Assembly (NCBI GenBank): GCA_030267965.1
Contig: BRYA01000722.1
Location: 466-54,207, forward strand
Reading direction: 5' to 3'
From: Triparma columacea
Lineage: Eukaryota > Sar > Bolidophyceae > Parmales > Triparmaceae
DNA length: 53,742 nt
Shown here: positions 1 through 10,400 of the stretch, in pieces
Layout: the number at the start of each line of letters is the position of its first letter
Position numbering within the stretch: position 1 is the first letter of the stretch
Notes under the pieces: generated by a model
The model's database searches: none
Seen by the model: only the letters and a program-made list of their open reading frames with translations
Told to the model about the DNA's origin: nothing
Made by a program: the position numbers and the translations under genes

Positions 1-53
1 GCACACGCAAATCTCTTCTCACAAATCCCCACTCGGCATTGAATTCAATGCAG

Positions 54-336
54 TGACGCTCGTGTCTTCAACAAGGATATTGGGAGTTGGGATGTCTCCA
101 GTGTCACTGACATGAAGTCTATGTTCTATAACGCAGTTGCCTTCAACAAGGACGTCACAGGCTGGAACATATGCAAAGTTCCGATTGCCTATTTTTACCA
201 AATGTTCAAAGGCTCCGGCCAATCATCAACTACTCTAGTACCCGACGCTAACGGAGAATGCATTGGTTGCCCTAGTGGTACCACCTCTGGCTCCGGAGAG
301 TACGTAACGGGCGGAAACAATTGCACATCAATCTAA
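54..336 (+). CDS. BspA-like DUF285 surface-repeat protein, 3' end only
   Basis: Last exon of a gene whose beginning lies outside the window. The frame reads VFNKDIGSWDVSSVTDM, then MFYNAVAFNKDVTGW and a MFKGSGQ unit. That is the 'MxxMFxxAxxFNxDIxxWDVSxVTxM' repeat of the bacterial-surface-protein 26-residue LRR family (DUF285), often greatly amplified in stramenopile algae. A short Ser/Gly/Cys-rich tail follows, ending at TAA 334-336. A stop in the same frame at 40-42 and the CAG at 51-53 make 54 the likely exon start (phase 2). Such proteins are usually secreted or cell-surface; no signal peptide is visible because the 5' end is missing. Family assignment is good, boundary moderate. Confidence 0.7.
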
Positions 337-459
337 GTTCCCCAACTACCTCGCCACCAACATTATGAATGATAGGGAAATTGGGTGCCGGGACGCGGAA
401 AGAAGGTCGTGTGGGACGCAAAGAGAGATGTTGAAACTCTGCCAATGCGCCCGCACGGA

Positions 460-575
460 GCGGAAAGTAGAAAGCGGAAAGCGGAGAGCGGAAAGTGGAA
501 AGCGGAAAGTGGAGAGCGGAGAGCGGAAAGCGGAAAGTGGAGAGCGGACAGTGGAGAGCGGAGAGCGGAAAGTGG
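460..575. repeat. 7-bp GA-rich tandem repeat (GCGGAAA type)
   Basis: About 16 copies of a heptanucleotide, GCGGAAA/GTGGAGA/GCGGAGA with single-base variants, run without a break. Open frames across it (ESGKRKA-type, one residue period per 21 bases) are a by-product of the 7-bp unit and have no other coding signal. It lies just downstream of the BspA-like stop codon. Confidence 0.85.
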
Positions 576-739
576 AGTAAAAATTAGGGAAAACCAAAAA
601 CGACGGAAATGGGGAATGTGATTAGGATGGGGGGATGTGATTAAGAAACAGACGCAATGACTGGAGTGAAAGTTGGGAGTTCTCTAATCACCGGTTTAGG
701 TTAAGTAAGTTTAGTCGTTGGTTATCAAACATTGTTTTC

Positions 740-830
740 CATCCAACCAATATCCTTGTTGAAGTAGGTTGCGTAATTGCGTTTGATTCAAGGCCGAGTG
801 GAGATGTGCGAGATGAAATTTGCGTTTGCG
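740..830 (-). pseudogene. Degenerate inverted copy of the BspA intron/exon junction
   Basis: On the minus strand, 763-747 is identical over 17 bases to plus-strand 67-83 (the codons for FNKDIG), and 801-793 matches 29-37 in the flanking intron-like sequence at the same relative spacing. After FNKDIGWMENNV the frame closes, so this is a decayed fragment rather than an expressed exon. The copy therefore includes the end of an intron plus the start of the repeat exon, inverted about 700 bp from the live copy. Confidence 0.6.
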
Positions 831-840
831 TGTTTTGCTT

Positions 841-1405
841 AAAATAGAATGCAGCAAAGATAGCACGCAAACCACGAAGACCGAGCAAACAGCGAGGTAT
901 GGAGCATTTCCTCCCTTCAATCTGGGAACCTGGGCCTTTCACTTTCCATTACCTTTTTTCTTTCTCCTTCTTTCTCCTTCCAATTATCCCAAATGTCGTT
1001 AAAATGTCATGGATGTGGATTAGAATATAGTAGTAAGGTGCGTTGTACGATTTTAACGCAATACTTTGCATTCTACAAAGATATAATTGGAATATAGGAT
1101 TCGTTCTCTGATTATATTTCCATTTATATCTCTGAATTCATCATTCATTTACACAAATATTGCGTGTATACGCTATAATACCCTATTGTTAATCTAATAC
1201 ACACTAAATATACACTCAATTCTATCTACAGAACAAACTATTTAAGCATCTCCGCTCGAGCATACAATGCCTGTCAACAACAGCACCAACAACAGCATCA
1301 ACAGCGTCATCGACGTCAACGACAACAACTGCAACAACTACAACTACAACTGCAACAACAAAAGAAGGAGAAACAAAGACACCACAACCACCAACACCCA
1401 CCCAA
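841..1405. other. Intergenic / 5' leader with AT-rich and CAA-rich parts
   Basis: No supportable gene. 1015-1250 is AT-rich. 1267-1400 is a CAA/CAN-rich stretch (CAACAACTGCAACAAC type) just before ATG 1406-1408, which is followed at once by a good intron donor (GTAAGT, 1409). It is most likely promoter and untranslated leader of the next gene. An ATG at 1267 opens a frame rich in Asn, but its phase does not join to the next exon. Confidence 0.4.
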
Positions 1406-1764
1406 ATGGTAAGTCAAGTTAAAGAGAGTGCCTTGAGACTATGAGAGACTATGAGAGACTACGTTTATTGTGCTTGTAGCGTACTTGGGGTGTGCTTGAG
1501 GAGAGAAGAAACTTATTCGGGTTTAGAAGCGTTGGGAGAAGACGCATTTGGGCTTAGTGTGGGAGAGAGTGAGAGAGAGAAATGGAAGGAAAGAGAAAGA
1601 CCCACAAACACAAACGCAAACGCAACGAAGAACGTGCCTCAAAAAAGAGGGAGATCCACATCGCATAGCAATCAAAAATTCCCAACACCCCCTTCCCCCT
1701 TTTACTAACCCTCCAAACCCCACCGCCCCACCCCTCAAAACCAACAACAAAAAAGCTTGAGATA

Positions 1765-4092
1765 ATGGTAAACCCAGATCCTCAAAAGTGGTCATCAACA
1801 TGGTCAATAATGTACGGTTACTCCATCCAATCTATCTCCTCCCACCTCTCTCTCCCTCCCTCAACCGTTGGTGATATCGTTTCGAAATGTTTGCACGAAG
1901 CAGTTTTAAAAACCATCTTCATGAAAATAATACACCACACGAACACCCCACCCCCAGCCCCCCCCACACGGCAATCTTCAGATCCTTCAATCACCCTTGA
2001 GGTATCGTCCTTCCTAAAAAGTCGTTTCCTAAACCCCCTAATATCCTCCCACCGCGTTAAGCACTCCAGAACCTACGGTGTATCTCACCGTTGCTCTAGC
2101 ACCAATGAAAGTAGAGTTTCGGCTAAGGGTATCTACGGCGAGGGTAAAGGTGGATGTGTAGCGAACGAGATTATCACGTTTAAAGTACCTGTCGAGAACA
2201 CTTACAACTCATGGGAGGAGGAACACGTCAAACAAGTCCTGAGGGAGGGAATTAATATCACATTGAAAACCGTAGGTGAAGGCAACGCATGGCTGGCTAG
2301 CGAAGTTGTGGAAACTGACACAACAGGGAGCTTCAAACCTGAAATACACTGTCAGTGTAGGAGAGTTGAGATCCTCGTACCTGCCTGGATAGTCGCATGT
2401 GGTGGTGGGGGGGGAGGGGAGGGAGGAGGGGTTAGAGGTCTTATAAACGAGGGGTGGGAATCTCTGGTTCAGACTACGGTCTGCAAGTGGGATGGGAACG
2501 AAGAATCTGAGAAGGGAAGACAGGCCTTACCAAACGAGGGGGGGGGAGAGGAGAGTAAGGAGGGTATAGAGGAACTTGTGAGGTGGTTCAATGGACTTAA
2601 AAAAAGAATGCAGACATTCAGGATGGCAGAGGGAGAGGGTGAGGGTGGTGGTGATGGTGGTGGTGTGGGGGGGGGAGAGGATGATGATGAGGAAGAGAGC
2701 GTTTGCGTCGGGGATTCAAAAAAGTCCCCAAAATCAACCCCCCACGACGCCAAGTCCCGGCGGCTCTCGTACCACAACTTCACGTCCTCCAGGGTAGCGG
2801 GACTACCGCAGAGGCAGGAGGTGCAGAGGAGGGTTTACAAGTTCAGCCATAAAGGAACTTACGTTCACCTGGACGAGAACACTAACAGGAAGGTACCGTT
2901 CGTTGTCCTGGGTATTAACGCTGACATGTTCCCGTCGTCGTTCGCTTCTAAGTTTGTGGGTTGTTTCCTCTGCCTACCCCACGTTTCACAAGGCCTCAGG
3001 GGGAGAGTTAAGGAACTCCTCGTCGACCCGGACTACCCGAGGATAACGAGCGTTACAGGGGCGCCGGAGTTTGAGTTTGCGGAGATATGGGGGGACAATA
3101 GCCACACGAAGGAGGAGGGGAGGTCCAGGGTCTGCCTGAGGCCTAGGGGGGCCAAGACGTTCCACGGGGGAAAATGGTCGGGCAGGGACACCTACGAGAG
3201 GCTGGGGGGAATTAGGAAGATGTGCATTGTCGATGCGGCGAAGGAGTGGTGCGGGGGGGGGTTGACTGAGGAAGGTGTGCCTGTTAAGGCTGTCGATTGG
3301 GTTGAGGGCTCGGCAAAGGCCTGGGCCAAGATGATCGAGGCGGAGGTCGAGCTCTACGTCAAGTGGAGGGACGCGGGGAGGAGCTGGAGGTTCCTGGAGC
3401 CGGGCCTCATGAGGCAGCTGGAGGCGAAGGACATGGTGGTGCCGAAGCTATACCACGATACGCTGACGGCGTTGAGAGAAATCGTGAGGGACGGGGGGTG
3501 GCCGGGGACGACTGTGGGGAGGAGGACCGTTATGGTGGAGGACGGGAAGCACTTCAGGGATGTCATGAAGGAGAAGGACGCCGCCAAGAACAAGGACGGT
3601 GCAGGGGAAAGTAAGGACGCCATCAAGAGATCCAAAGTGAAGGTTAAGGCTGGTACTTCAAACTCTACCGGCGGTTCATTTTCGGTCGGCTACATGCCCA
3701 CGAGCACTCTCGGGTCCAGCATGCCGAGCTCCAACTCCCGCTACCCCTCCCTCGTCCGTTCCGCCTTCCTCCTTGAGCGTCACCTCGCCCCCTCCCGTCC
3801 CCCCTCCTCCACCATCGCCGTAAACTGCAACGCACAGTTCAGGCCCCACACGGACAAAGGGGCGGGGGCGGGGCAGGGGAAGTCCCTAATAGTGGCCCTG
3901 GGGGACTACGCGGGGGGGGAGCTCGTCGTCGAGGGAGAGGAGGTCGACATTAGGTATAGGCCGAGGGAGTTTGACGGGTGGAGGGAGAGGCACTACACGA
4001 AGTTCTTTGTGGGAGAACGTTTCTCCCTGGTTTGGTTCACTCCTAAAGGGTGTGAGGGGCTAAGGGGGGTGGACCTAGAGGTGGGGGGATGA
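1765..4092 (+). CDS. HTH + 2OG-Fe(II) dioxygenase-fold protein (TET/JBP-like algal family)
   Basis: A 775-residue protein read from ATG 1765. Residues about 9-45 (YGYSIQSISSHLSLPPSTVG) look like a helix-turn-helix. A Gly/Glu-rich low-complexity part follows, then an unassigned conserved-looking middle (about 345-600). The C-terminus has the double-stranded beta-helix oxygenase motif: FRPHTDKGAG with H695 and D697, GDYAGGELVVEG, distal H743 and R752 in FVGERFSLVWF. These are the expected Fe(II) ligands and 2-oxoglutarate-binding Arg. The block resembles the family related to TET/JBP nucleic-acid hydroxylases common in microalgae; the substrate cannot be told. An alternative start exists: ATG 1406-1408 directly followed by an intron (1409-1755, branch CTAAC near 1705) would add MLEI in frame. 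Long G runs in the coding strand make frameshift errors possible. Confidence 0.7.
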   Translation: MVNPDPQKWSSTWSIMYGYSIQSISSHLSLPPSTVGDIVSKCLHEAVLKTIFMKIIHHTNTPPPAPPTRQSSDPSITLEVSSFLKSRFLNPLISSHRVKHSRTYGVSHRCSSTNESRVSAKGIYGEGKGGCVANEIITFKVPVENTYNSWEEEHVKQVLREGINITLKTVGEGNAWLASEVVETDTTGSFKPEIHCQCRRVEILVPAWIVACGGGGGGEGGGVRGLINEGWESLVQTTVCKWDGNEESEKGRQALPNEGGGEESKEGIEELVRWFNGLKKRMQTFRMAEGEGEGGGDGGGVGGGEDDDEEESVCVGDSKKSPKSTPHDAKSRRLSYHNFTSSRVAGLPQRQEVQRRVYKFSHKGTYVHLDENTNRKVPFVVLGINADMFPSSFASKFVGCFLCLPHVSQGLRGRVKELLVDPDYPRITSVTGAPEFEFAEIWGDNSHTKEEGRSRVCLRPRGAKTFHGGKWSGRDTYERLGGIRKMCIVDAAKEWCGGGLTEEGVPVKAVDWVEGSAKAWAKMIEAEVELYVKWRDAGRSWRFLEPGLMRQLEAKDMVVPKLYHDTLTALREIVRDGGWPGTTVGRRTVMVEDGKHFRDVMKEKDAAKNKDGAGESKDAIKRSKVKVKAGTSNSTGGSFSVGYMPTSTLGSSMPSSNSRYPSLVRSAFLLERHLAPSRPPSSTIAVNCNAQFRPHTDKGAGAGQGKSLIVALGDYAGGELVVEGEEVDIRYRPREFDGWRERHYTKFFVGERFSLVWFTPKGCEGLRGVDLEVGG

Positions 4093-4157
4093 TGAATTTT
4101 AAAAGGAACGCAGAAACATTTTGCTAAAAATACAAAATCAACTACACAACGCCCCTC

Positions 4158-5035
4158 CTAAGACTTCCTTCGCGTCATGTGGTCGTACAAGACTACCTGT
4201 AAATACTCGGTCGTCTTTATTTCTGTCCTGGTGCTGTTGTCCCCCGGCGTCTTGGCGGTAGGGTCGACATTGATGACCTTCCTGTCCCTCTTGTTCTTGA
4301 ACAAAAGCCCGGTCTCGTTGTCTGCGATTACCTGAAAGTTGGGCGTGCTGTTGCTGGTGGACGTCTGGGTCTCCCAGTTGAAGTAGCTGAGGTCAGAGGG
4401 CTTGGGCATGATCTTCTTTCTCTTTTCAAAATAAGGTTCGAAGTTCTCCGTTTTGAGCCTTAGGGCGTAGTCGATGTACCCCGAGACCTCCTGCCCCTTA
4501 GCGTTCCTGTCCCTTATGAATATAATTGTTGTGAGTTTCCCGTTCCGCACGAGCTCCTCCCTGGCCTGAAGCGCCTGCAACAGGGGGCTGTCTGCTATGT
4601 CCTTCCCCATGCTGCTGAGCTGCTTCGGCACGTTCGTCTTCTGGGATGACCTCTCGCGGAGGGCGCGCTTGCGAGCCTCGAACTCCTCTCTCTTCAGTGT
4701 GTCCCCTGAACCTCTGTAGCCAAGCTCCACAAGTTGTCTGTTTGGGAGGGGGTCGGGACAGGAGGGGTGAGGGTGGAGATGTGGGGGTAAATGCGGTACT
4801 TTGATGAGTCTGGTGCCATCGTGCTGCATTCATTGCTTCTCTAGAGCCACAAACCCTCCCCCATCTCCCCCCTGCCGACCAAAATTGTCACCCCCCCCTT
4901 CGCCCAACAGCTCAACACTAACCTTGCTAGATCCTCACTCTCGAGGAAGAACATGTCCGTCTCGGTCACCTGAGAGTCAAGGTACTCCTCATATGTGGTA
5001 TAGGTCTCCATTTCACCGCCCGCGCCATCTTCCAT
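4158..5035 (-). CDS. CFAP299: CFAP299 (cilia- and flagella-associated protein 299)
   Basis: Two exons, 5035-4923 and 4737-4158, join in frame to 230 residues, close to the animal protein (about 233). Exon 1 carries TYEEYLDSQVTETDMFFLES. The junction rebuilds the conserved ARQLVELGYRGSG, and exon 2 continues with KLTTIIFIRDRNAKGQEVSG, YIDYALRLKTENFEPYF, SNSTPNFQVIADN, KRDRKVINVDP and YLQVVLYDHMTRR, which follow the family along its whole length. It is a cytoplasmic protein linked to motile cilia; its molecular role is poorly known. The start was chosen at MEDG because an upstream in-frame Met extension is not conserved-looking. The intron (4922-4738) begins GTTAG. It is divergent from the 7TM gene. 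Confidence 0.93.
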
Positions 5036-5301
5036 TGTTGGTCTTTTGTTTGGAAGGCAAAGAAAGGGAAGGGAAAAAGTGGCCCAAAAAACACTCGACT
5101 TCCACAACTGGAACCTTGATATTATCCATTATTCGCGCATAGCTGCCCTCAATCTCCCCCCCCCTTTCGTCCTGAAAAGTAAGCCATTCGCCGCTACCTT
5201 GGGATCCTTTGTCAGTGTCCACCAAATCCGCAGTAACTGCACAAATCCTCGTGTTACTGCTTCCTTCTTCATTCCTCCTCTCCCCCCCAGGGCATATTGC
5301 G

Positions 5302-7347
5302 ATGCACAAACCTTGTGAGCCGTGGGGTGAGGCATCTTATGAGGACTGTGGTGATTTCCAAAAGTGCTATACGTACAGAAACGAGTTTGCCAAAACCAAT
5401 CTTACTCTCGATGAACTTTACTCCGACTGGGGGGGGATATGCGACTGCCACGCTACTTACGGGTACTGAACGGGGTTCCCGGATTGTGACTCGGTGTCAA
5501 ATGCTACACTTCCTATATTATTTACCTGTGGGGTGGTCCCTATGTTGTTTGCAGTTTTAGTCCTCCAAGCCTCTGTGAGCGCTGGTCTTCAGGACGTTGC
5601 CGCGAACGGGCTTCCTGGCAAGGTTAGGGGGAAAAAGAGGAAGAATACCATGATCAAACGGGGTGGCTACGCTCTCGTTGCGTCCTCTGTCTCATTCATA
5701 ATTATGCAGATAATCATTGCATTAGCGATCCTAGAGCCCCTGTATTCCGACAAGAACATCATGTACCACTATGTTTTCAGGGTGGCACTTAGTATGTGTA
5801 CCTTCTTTACAATCCCAGCGCTTTTCATCCTCCCGATATGCTGGGTCGAGACAATCGTAATGAGCAAGGTGAGGCCTGACGCAGGTGTTGTCGTCGCTTT
5901 GCCCAACCTATACCTGACTCCTTTGCCCAACCTATACCTGACTCCTTCGCTCATCCCCCGCTCCTACCACACTTCTTTGTCGCTCATTTCCCACTCCTGC
6001 CTAACGCAGAATTTGAAAAAGAAAGCTGGGGGATACAACAAGTCCAAGAGAATCCTCGTATTTATGCAGTGCGTTTTATGTCTTGTCGTGGCTATTCTCT
6101 CCGCGGTGGGGTGGTTCAAGGCCGTAAATTTCCTCGTTACCATCACAGTGCTCTTTACGGCCACTCTGCACATTTGGGCGAAGAGAATGCTCATCAGGGA
6201 GGCCGGCGACATTATCTCCCATGGGCACCAGGCGATCCTTCACATGATCACTAACAGGTTGTGGGCCGTTTGTGTCTTTAACTTGACGTGTGCGGCAGGT
6301 TACGCTGCAACAGCTGATGTCAGAGACTATGGAACCTTTAGATTGAATCCAACGTTCCTCAGTGGAAACTTCATGAGTGTCGCGCTGTTGCAGTTGAACA
6401 CAGTTAGATATTTGAGATATCTTATCCGGAAGAATTTGAAGCCGTCCCCCTTCCTGTTGGAGGGAATGCTTTGGCCCTATTTGGAGAACATCACCAAGAC
6501 GAATATGAAGAAGGTCACATTTGAGGTTGAGGTCACTGAAGTTGATGCCCGGGGAGCGCAGACGAACGCAAGGAGGTTGAGCCATATGGGCAAAGTCAGG
6601 TGCGGCGAGTGAAGCGAATCGTAGAAGAGATAGAAGTAATTACGACGTATTTACGACGTATTTACAACTAACGTCGTCACTCCTCTCCTCCTCCGCTCCC
6701 CCTTCCCTCAGTTTCAGCGCCCATCATGGTAAACCCTCGTTCGCTTCAGACAGTCGCACGTCGTCCTTGTCACAGCAATCGTCAGTTTCGGATGGAGTGA
6801 GTGTAACGACCTCAGTCGTGACGGATTCCCCAGAAAAGGTTGTGAGGAAGAAGGTGAGAAGGGAAAGGGACAAAGATATTTGCCGAGTGCTCTCTTCGCA
6901 CATTAATACCCCTCCCCCCCGCCCCGCCCTTCTCGCTCGTGCCAGTCGTTCTCGTCCAAAATAAGGTCTAAGCTCAAACAGATGTCTTCACTCAAGAGCG
7001 AACCGCGGTATAGCGATGGGACTGCAAAGGTCTACAAGGATTGGCAAAAACAACTGGCCGAGAGCGAAGAAAATGAAAAGACGCGCAACCCACTAAACAA
7101 TGGGAAAGCTCGAGCAAAGAGGTTTGCAGCGAGGTCTTCGATGATGTCGGCAAAGCGACGGTCAACCAACTCAAAACCGCAACTAGCCAAGACAATCAGC
7201 GACATCAAGGAGGAGGACGAAGAAGAGAGGGACAGCGAACATAGAAAATCGACGACATCGACGACATCGACGACATCGACGACATCGACAAGTTCGACAA
7301 GTTCGACATCGACAAGAACAGGGACCCCCTCGGACGTCCATATTTAA
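5302..7347 (+). CDS. EGF-like / seven-transmembrane receptor-like protein with an in-frame TGA
   Basis: An N-terminal Cys-rich part (CEPWGEASYEDCGDFQKC, then an EGF-like CDCHATYGY...TGFPDC) precedes about seven hydrophobic segments (LPILFTCGVVPMLFAVLVL, YALVASSVSFIIMQIIIALA and five more). A cytoplasmic Ser/Lys-rich tail ends in repeated STT. Exons: to 5868, 6010 to about 6608, about 6714-6855, and 6982-7347 from the ATG after CAG. The intron 5869-6009 is 141 nt, stop-free, and holds a 24-bp tandem duplication. Two oddities: a TGA (5467-5469) interrupts the EGF-like motif between GY and TG, and no ATG lies upstream of 5302 back to 5036, although 5209-5300 in frame would encode a good signal peptide core (ILVLLLPSSFLL). 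So the true 5' exon is missing or non-AUG. Ligand unknown; it may instead be a decaying gene. Confidence 0.6.
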
Positions 7348-7472
7348 ATACATCTTCTTTTTATGTTACAGAAGGTGTTTTCGTTTATTACGCGCGCCTG
7401 AGTGGCGGCGGCGCTGCCGCTGCTCGAATCGCCGACAATAGCACCATCGTCATGATGCCGTTTGCTGTCTTC
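7348..7472. other. Convergent intergenic with a GC-rich hairpin
   Basis: The 125 bp between two converging genes contain a short GC stem-loop near 7399-7420 (GGCGGC pairing with GCTGCC). It could help 3' end formation. No clear SECIS core could be placed by eye. Confidence 0.3.
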
Positions 7473-10400
7473 CTAGAACCCATCCCTGAAATAATCCGCC
7501 TTCTCTGTGGTCATCCACTTGTCAATGCCATCATCGTGTTCCATTCCTATTATCCTCTTATTAAGCAGGTGAGTACGCTCTTTCGGGTCCAAGTTGGGGT
7601 CGGCGAGCTTCCAGCTTGCCATCTTCTGGCGTTCATGGAAGCTGGGCACCTGAGGAATGAAGTCCCCATCATCATACTCGTCGTATTCGGCCATCCAATC
7701 CTCCTCTTCAAAATTCTCTTCGCTATCTTCCCCCCCCCCTTCCTCTTCCCCCTCCCTCCCCCTTTTGAAAATCTCTGGCGTCTTGAGCCTCTTAAATGGC
7801 ACCAATCCCTCGACGTCCTCAATCAACGCCCCCTGACCCCCTGCTCTATTCCCAGCTCTGCTCTCCCCCCAATCTTCCCTCCTCCTAATCTCGTGTCTCA
7901 CAGCCGCCCTGACCTTCCTTGCTTCTGTCTGCATCCTCTTTGTCACACCAAGCTTAATCTTCCCCATGTTAATGTCTGGCAGTTTCACAACGTCCACAGT
8001 CCCAACTCTCTGGTCCCTCTCCCTGTCTTCCTTCTCTACATCTTTTGTCCACTGGATTCTCGTCTTCTCCCTCTCCTCCACAATATCTCCCCTTGGCAGC
8101 ATCAGCATGGCCCTCTGTCCAGAGACCTCCATCCCTGCCGCTCTTTTCGCTATCCCTTGGAAAGAGGTCTCCCTTCCAAAACCGCTCTCACCCAACATTC
8201 CCCTTGTGATGTCACTCACAGTGTTCCCCATGCCTAAGAAGCTACTCCCCTCCATCCCCATCTCCTCCATCATCGTCGCAACCATCCTCTCCTGTTCTCT
8301 CAACCTATCCTGCGCAACCTTGACGCTTCCTAGCATACCATTGAACCACCCGTCGTCAACCGGAAACCCCTTGTTCTTCTTCGTTGAGCTCCCCTTGATC
8401 ACACTGGCGAAGTAATCTCCCCCAAAATCTTCTTCCATCTGGATTTCCCTCCTCGCCACAGAAATCAACTTGGCAAAGTAGGCCATGACCCCGGGAGAGT
8501 TCTCGATTGCTGGCATCTTTGCCTTTCCGTCCCCTACCATATCTTCCCCCTCCACCTGCATCCGCAGGCCCTCCTGTCTCATCTCCTCGACCTTTGCATA
8601 ACCCTCCTGTATCTTCTTCTGGTACTCCTTCTCTGACTCCCTGTCCTTCCTGCTAATGATCCCTTCGGTCTTCCACGGCCTGGCCCTAACCTCATCCTTT
8701 TCTACCGACTTTTTCGTGAAACTAGCCTTCTCCACCAACCTAACTCCTTCCTCCTTGTGTTTCTCTCCGGCTAGGATCATTCTCTCCGCCTCTCCGTCAG
8801 TCTCGGGAAGGTGAACAAGCCTAAATGCGACTGCTTCGAAGAACCAAGAGCTCAGCATGCTTATGACCCTGAATTTGGCAAAGACGGTAAGTCTCCAGTT
8901 CATTTGAATAGCTCTGCTAGTCCAAAGGTGTCTCGCGAACGCTTCCGCCCTGGTCAGCGCGCTCTCCAGGTTAGACCGTCTCATTCTCAAGATGTAAGCA
9001 AATTCAAGGTTGCTCCTCTTGTCGTCTAACCTCCTTGCCTCGAGTCTCTCCCTCTCCACCGGGTCTTCGACGACCGAAGCATCTTCCCCCCACGCAACCT
9101 CCTTCTTCTCCTCACTGCCTCCGCCTTCCAGCACCGAAGACGCCTCCACATTTCCGCCGTCCCTGATCCAGTAGTAAGAGAACACGTACTGCTTCCTCAC
9201 GACTCTTGTGATGATGCCAAGTCCGACGATCCTCAACCTGCTTACGAACCCGTGGAAGCCTACAATATATTTGGCCATTGGGTAAAGGATGTCCTCCGCC
9301 TCTTCATTCTCCGCCGCGAGCCTCTTGTGGTGGGGCGTCGGCGATATCTTCTGTCCGAACCAACTGCTCTTTCTCCCTGAGGATGTATGGAACCTCACTC
9401 TCTCGATAACGGCTCCGTATACGACGTCCACGGCAACGAGCTGCTCCTCGGTCTTAAGCGAGAAGACTTCTGATATTCCGACGCTGCAGGGGCCAAACTT
9501 GCCCATCTCCCTCTCCTTACTCTCGGCCTTTGCTGTGCTCATGAGCCCAACGATTCCTCCTCCCTGTTTCCTCACGACGGTAATCTCGCCGATGCCGTAA
9601 CCAGCTGGAATGGGGGCATCCGAGAAAGCCTTCAAGCCGGCCGCAAGCGGCTGTTTTGACTCCTCTGTTGCCTTTGTCGCACTGCCCTTGCTTGCGCCGT
9701 CATTGTTTCGAGATTTGGTGGGGGAACTGGACCTGCTCCCTCCTGCCCTGCTCCCACCCGCCCTGCTCCCACCTGCTCTGCTCTCACCCGCCCTACTACC
9801 CCCGGCTCTGCTCCCACTGATGACCGTGCTCCCCTCCTTCCTTCCGCCCTTCCCTGCAACGTCCTCGCCCTTGACGTCTTCAAAGTCGAGCCTGCCCCTC
9901 TCGGCAAAAGCCTCAATGAGCATTCGTTGCTCAAGCATGACGCGGCCGCGAACGGACTTACGAAGTCCGTGAATGAATTTTTTGAAGCTTGGACCGTTCC
10001 TCGCCTCCTCCGAGACAACCCTGGCGCGCTTCAGGTTCTCCCTCCTGATGAGAATGTTCAAGTCGCCCCTGTACGCATTGATGAACCTCGCCCTCATGCA
10101 CTCCAGATCAGTGGTGCAACGGCCTTCGGAGAAAGGAATGTCTTCCTTCCTGCGTTGGTAGCTGTCCTCTGTCTTGACGCCAGTCTTCCAGAAGTGAAAT
10201 ACACGCCTTTTGAACCTAAGCTCGTGGCGTTCGACCATCAGGTCCTCGATCTTTCGCATGTTTTTGTTCATCATTGTAAAGTAGAACCATCTCATAAACA
10301 TGGCCTGCACCCCCTGGCCGTAGATCTTGTTCATTGTTTGGTACGGGATCGCCCTAGGCAGGAGTTTGTGGCCCCGGAGGAAGTTGCTCATGACGACGAT

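Noticed and set aside
460..575. Regular repeats that might be read as a CRISPR array
   Set aside because: Unit is 7 bp with no spacers; eukaryotic context; a simple satellite.
7348..7472. SECIS element to support selenocysteine at the 5467 TGA
   Set aside because: A GC hairpin exists but the ATGA/AA/GA core spacing could not be found by eye.
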